Source of the DNA: Salinispirillum marinum
GTDB lineage: Bacteria; Pseudomonadota; Gammaproteobacteria; Pseudomonadales; Natronospirillaceae
Reading direction: 5' to 3' (one strand)
Assembly (NCBI RefSeq): GCF_042651565.1
Contig: NZ_JBHSDF010000003.1
DNA length: 64,000 nt
Shown here: positions 61,714-64,000 of the stretch, one piece after another
Layout: each line of letters begins with the position of its first letter
Position numbering within the stretch: the stretch's first letter is position 1
Notes under the pieces: model-generated
Seen by the model: only the letters and a program-made list of their open reading frames with translations
Database searches by the model: none
Told to the model about the DNA's origin: nothing
Made by a program: the position numbers and the translations under genes

Positions 61714-62997
61714 TCACAAATGTGGATGAGTTTCCTCACCCTGCCAAGCCAACCACAACGCGGACAGCAACATGGACACCGCCACGAACCAAAACGCCGC
61801 GGTCATACTGTTGAACAAAACGGCGAAGATACCAATGCCCGCCGCGCCAATCGCATAGCCGAGGTCGCGCCAGAAACGATAAATTCCGATGGCCGAGCCA
61901 CGCCAATTCGGCGGGGTGATGTCGGCCACCGCCGCCGACAGATTGGGATACAACAACGCCATGCCAAAGCCGGTTAATGCTGCCGCAAAACTCCACCACA
62001 GCATTCCTTGACCAAGGACCATCAAGGCCACGCCCAACCCGGTCAACACCATGCCAATAACATTGGGTTTTTGCCGACCAATACGGTCTGATAGAGGCCC
62101 GGTTATCAGCTGTGATGCACCCCAAACCAAGCCATAAATACTGATCACGCCGCCCACTTGCGGCAAGGTTAACCCTTGTTGATACAAAAATACGGGGTAA
62201 ATAATCCACACCAAGGCATCGACAAACTTCTCCACCAACCCGGCTTGGCTAATAGCCGCCAAGCGGCGGTCGCGCCAACTCATTACTGCAAAGACTTCCC
62301 ACGTAGTCGGCTGCGCACTGACGCCCATGGGGTAACGCGGCACTGGCCCCTTATGCTCCCCGGCGGCATGTTGGCGTGAAGCTTCTTTTGCCCAAGGCAA
62401 GGTTTCTGCCACGCCCAACGCTGCCATCACCAAGGCCGACACCAGCACAACCATACCGAATACCAACAACCCCAAGCGTGGTCCTAACAAGGTCGCCAAG
62501 TAGGCGGTGGCAATGCCAGCCAACGCCACCCCGGCGTACCCCGCAAATTCATTCAGGCCAATCGTTAACCCACGCTGATTGCTATGGGTGATGTCGAGTT
62601 TGATGGTTTGCGTCATTGACCATGTCAGCCCCTGATTCACCCCCAACAGCACGGTAGAAAATACGATCCAGCCCCAACTCGGTGCCCAATACACCAACAA
62701 CGGAATCGGAAGGCCGATCATCCACCCCAGCAACAACACCGGCCTACGACCAATGCGTTCCGACAATCGCCCGGCAATAAAATTCATCGCGCCTTTTACC
62801 ACGCCAAAGGCCAGCACAAAGGTACTGAGTAGCATAAAAGAATCGGCCGGTACGCCGTATTCAGACTCCGCCAGTGCAGGTACAACCGTGCGCAACAAGC
62901 CAATGGTTAAGCCGACCAACAACACTTGCGCCAGTTGTAACATGAATTGAGACTGGTTCGCGCGGATGCCAAATGAATGACCATGGGACCTGTGCAC
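61714..62997 (-). CDS. Major facilitator superfamily transporter
   Basis: About 427 residues with 12 hydrophobic segments. MFS loop motifs are present: GRLSERIGRRPVLL and GPLSDRIGRQKPN. GTG 62997 is chosen because GGAG precedes it by six bases; the frame upstream has only TTG codons, and ATG 62943 would cut into the first helix. Substrate unknown. It is divergent from a second MFS gene, with a 16-bp palindrome between them. Confidence 0.88.
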   Translation of the reverse strand: MHRSHGHSFGIRANQSQFMLQLAQVLLVGLTIGLLRTVVPALAESEYGVPADSFMLLSTFVLAFGVVKGAMNFIAGRLSERIGRRPVLLLGWMIGLPIPLLVYWAPSWGWIVFSTVLLGVNQGLTWSMTQTIKLDITHSNQRGLTIGLNEFAGYAGVALAGIATAYLATLLGPRLGLLVFGMVVLVSALVMAALGVAETLPWAKEASRQHAAGEHKGPVPRYPMGVSAQPTTWEVFAVMSWRDRRLAAISQAGLVEKFVDALVWIIYPVFLYQQGLTLPQVGGVISIYGLVWGASQLITGPLSDRIGRQKPNVIGMVLTGLGVALMVLGQGMLWWSFAAALTGFGMALLYPNLSAAVADITPPNWRGSAIGIYRFWRDLGYAIGAAGIGIFAVLFNSMTAAFWFVAVSMLLSALWLAWQGEETHPHL

Positions 62998-63020
62998 AGT
63001 TGACTCCAACAAGGCAAACC

Positions 63021-63036
63021 ATAAGAATATTCTTAT
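63021..63036. promoter_or_regulatory. Perfect 16-bp palindrome in a divergent promoter
   Basis: ATAAGAATATTCTTAT lies between the two MFS genes, 23 bp from the GTG start of the left one. The form is that of an ArsR-type repressor operator. The regulator is not encoded in the visible neighbourhood. Confidence 0.5.
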
Positions 63037-63117
63037 ATAATGGCATAAGCAAGACAGTCCCTATACCATAGCACCGTGAATTGACTCGCCTAACCGACCC
63101 GAAGAGAACTCTGGCCC

Positions 63118-64000
63118 ATGACTTTTAAACGCGAAAAAACCAACGTTGGCCTCCTGGTCGGCAGCCAAATTCTGTTCCTCATTACCTCCATAACCGTCAT
63201 GACCTTGAGTGGCGTGGTCGGTTTGCAATTGGCGCCGTCGCCAGCGTTAGCGACCCTACCGGTCACCGGGATGATGCTAGGCGCTTTGGTGTTCACGCTG
63301 CCCGCCTCGCTGTTGATGAAACAGATCGGCCGTCGTTTAGGGTTCTTGATCGGTGCCAGTGTGGGCGGTATTGGCGGGGGTGTGGTGAGCGTTGCAGGCG
63401 TGGTGAGCGGCTCCTTTTGGCTGTTCTTCGCGGGCAGCCTGTTATTTGGCTTATACCAAGGCTTTGCCACTTATTACCGATTTGCCGCCGCCGAAGTCGC
63501 AAGCGACGGTTTCAAACCGCGTGCGCTGTCACTGGTGATGGCGGGCGGTGTATTCGCCGCCTTTCTTGGCCCCTGGAATGCCAGCCACTCACATGGTTTG
63601 GTCAGCCATGCCATGCATGACACGGGCACTATGGCCCATGGTTTGGCTGATGCCGCGAATGCCGGACCGTACCTAATGCTGGCATTGCTGGGGGGTTTAG
63701 CGGTGATTCTGCTGGCGTTTTTGCGTGTACCCAAAGTCATTGAGGATGCTGCATACGGGGCGGCGCGTACCTTCGGCGAAATTGCGCAACAAGGGGTGTT
63801 TCGCGTGGCTTTGCTGTGCAGCGTCGTCGGGTACAGCGTGATGGTGCTGGTCATGACGGCAACGCCCTTGGCGATGACCGCACAAGGCTATTCGATGAAC
63901 CAGATAGCTACGGTGATGCAATGGCATGTACTGGGCATGTTTGCACCGTCGTTCTTCACCGGCTCGTTAATTGTCCGCTTCGGTGTGTATCGTATTTTAC
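63118..64000 (+). CDS. Major facilitator superfamily transporter (N-terminal part)
   Basis: Open from ATG 63118 to the window end, 294 residues visible and no stop. Nine or so hydrophobic segments: LLVGSQILFLITSITVMTLS, MMLGALVFTLPASLLM and so on, with the loop KQIGRRLGFLIG after helix 2. A His-rich loop (NASHSHGLVSHAMHDTG) lies near 183-202. The substrate is unknown. The gene continues outside the window. Confidence 0.88.
   Translation, partial: MTFKREKTNVGLLVGSQILFLITSITVMTLSGVVGLQLAPSPALATLPVTGMMLGALVFTLPASLLMKQIGRRLGFLIGASVGGIGGGVVSVAGVVSGSFWLFFAGSLLFGLYQGFATYYRFAAAEVASDGFKPRALSLVMAGGVFAAFLGPWNASHSHGLVSHAMHDTGTMAHGLADAANAGPYLMLALLGGLAVILLAFLRVPKVIEDAAYGAARTFGEIAQQGVFRVALLCSVVGYSVMVLVMTATPLAMTAQGYSMNQIATVMQWHVLGMFAPSFFTGSLIVRFGVYRIL

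Noticed and set aside
1..64000. tRNA or rRNA genes
   Set aside because: Reading the gaps between genes, I found no cloverleaf-like segment or conserved rRNA sequence.

Overview
The window looks like chromosomal DNA of a marine-type gammaproteobacterium, most likely Oceanospirillales (Saccharospirillum/Reinekea-like). This rests on gene content (putA without a DNA-binding domain, DNA polymerase II, MtgA, AcpH, three chemoreceptors, a GacA-type site in front of a CsrB-like RNA) and on dispersed palindromic repeats; no rRNA or tRNA gene and no prophage or plasmid module is visible. The genus is inference. Nearly all of the sequence is coding, genes overlap often (many ATGA junctions), and both strands are used.

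Layout. 1-11.7 kb: tail of an FG-GAP-type protein, then putA, a polar amino acid ABC transporter operon, a chemoreceptor, an AraC regulator, a GIY-YIG protein and an Aer-like receptor. putA and the ABC operon carry the same two-block upstream element, so uptake, catabolism and perhaps chemotaxis may be one regulon. 11.8-24.3 kb: housekeeping and repair genes (UvrD-like helicase, desaturase, msrB, polB, yjjG-like, radA, hisC) and a CsrB/RsmZ-type RNA with 13 GGA motifs behind a GacA-like activating site. 24.4-28.4 kb: a five-gene, translationally coupled cluster (membrane protein, StlD/DarB-type ketosynthase, haem-oxygenase-like diiron protein, unknown protein, acetyltransferase). It is the best candidate here for an undescribed pathway. 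28.6-41.1 kb: ordinary metabolic and envelope genes (GDPD, esterase, mtgA, GFA, RNase J-like, hemE, acpH), a hybrid kinase with a periplasmic partner, rluA-like, talB and deaD.

41.1-42.9 kb holds the largest gene-poor stretch: a probable deaD leader, DnaA-box-like sites, a multi-stem structure ending in a terminator, a regulator with two XRE domains, and a nested inverted repeat before a FecR-domain gene. 42.9-64 kb: chemoreceptor, tatD-like, a large secreted protein, a MocR/LysE pair, a diguanylate cyclase, two adjacent 2OG-Fe(II) oxygenases, pdxJ, yciH, a YadGH-type exporter, a MaoC-like hydratase, a glyoxalase-like/response regulator/kinase operon, chrA and two divergent MFS transporters, the last cut by the window end.

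Two dispersed repeat families stand out. A roughly 116-bp element follows two chemoreceptor genes in the same relative orientation. The other has a conserved core flanked by long inverted arms whose sequence differs between copies.
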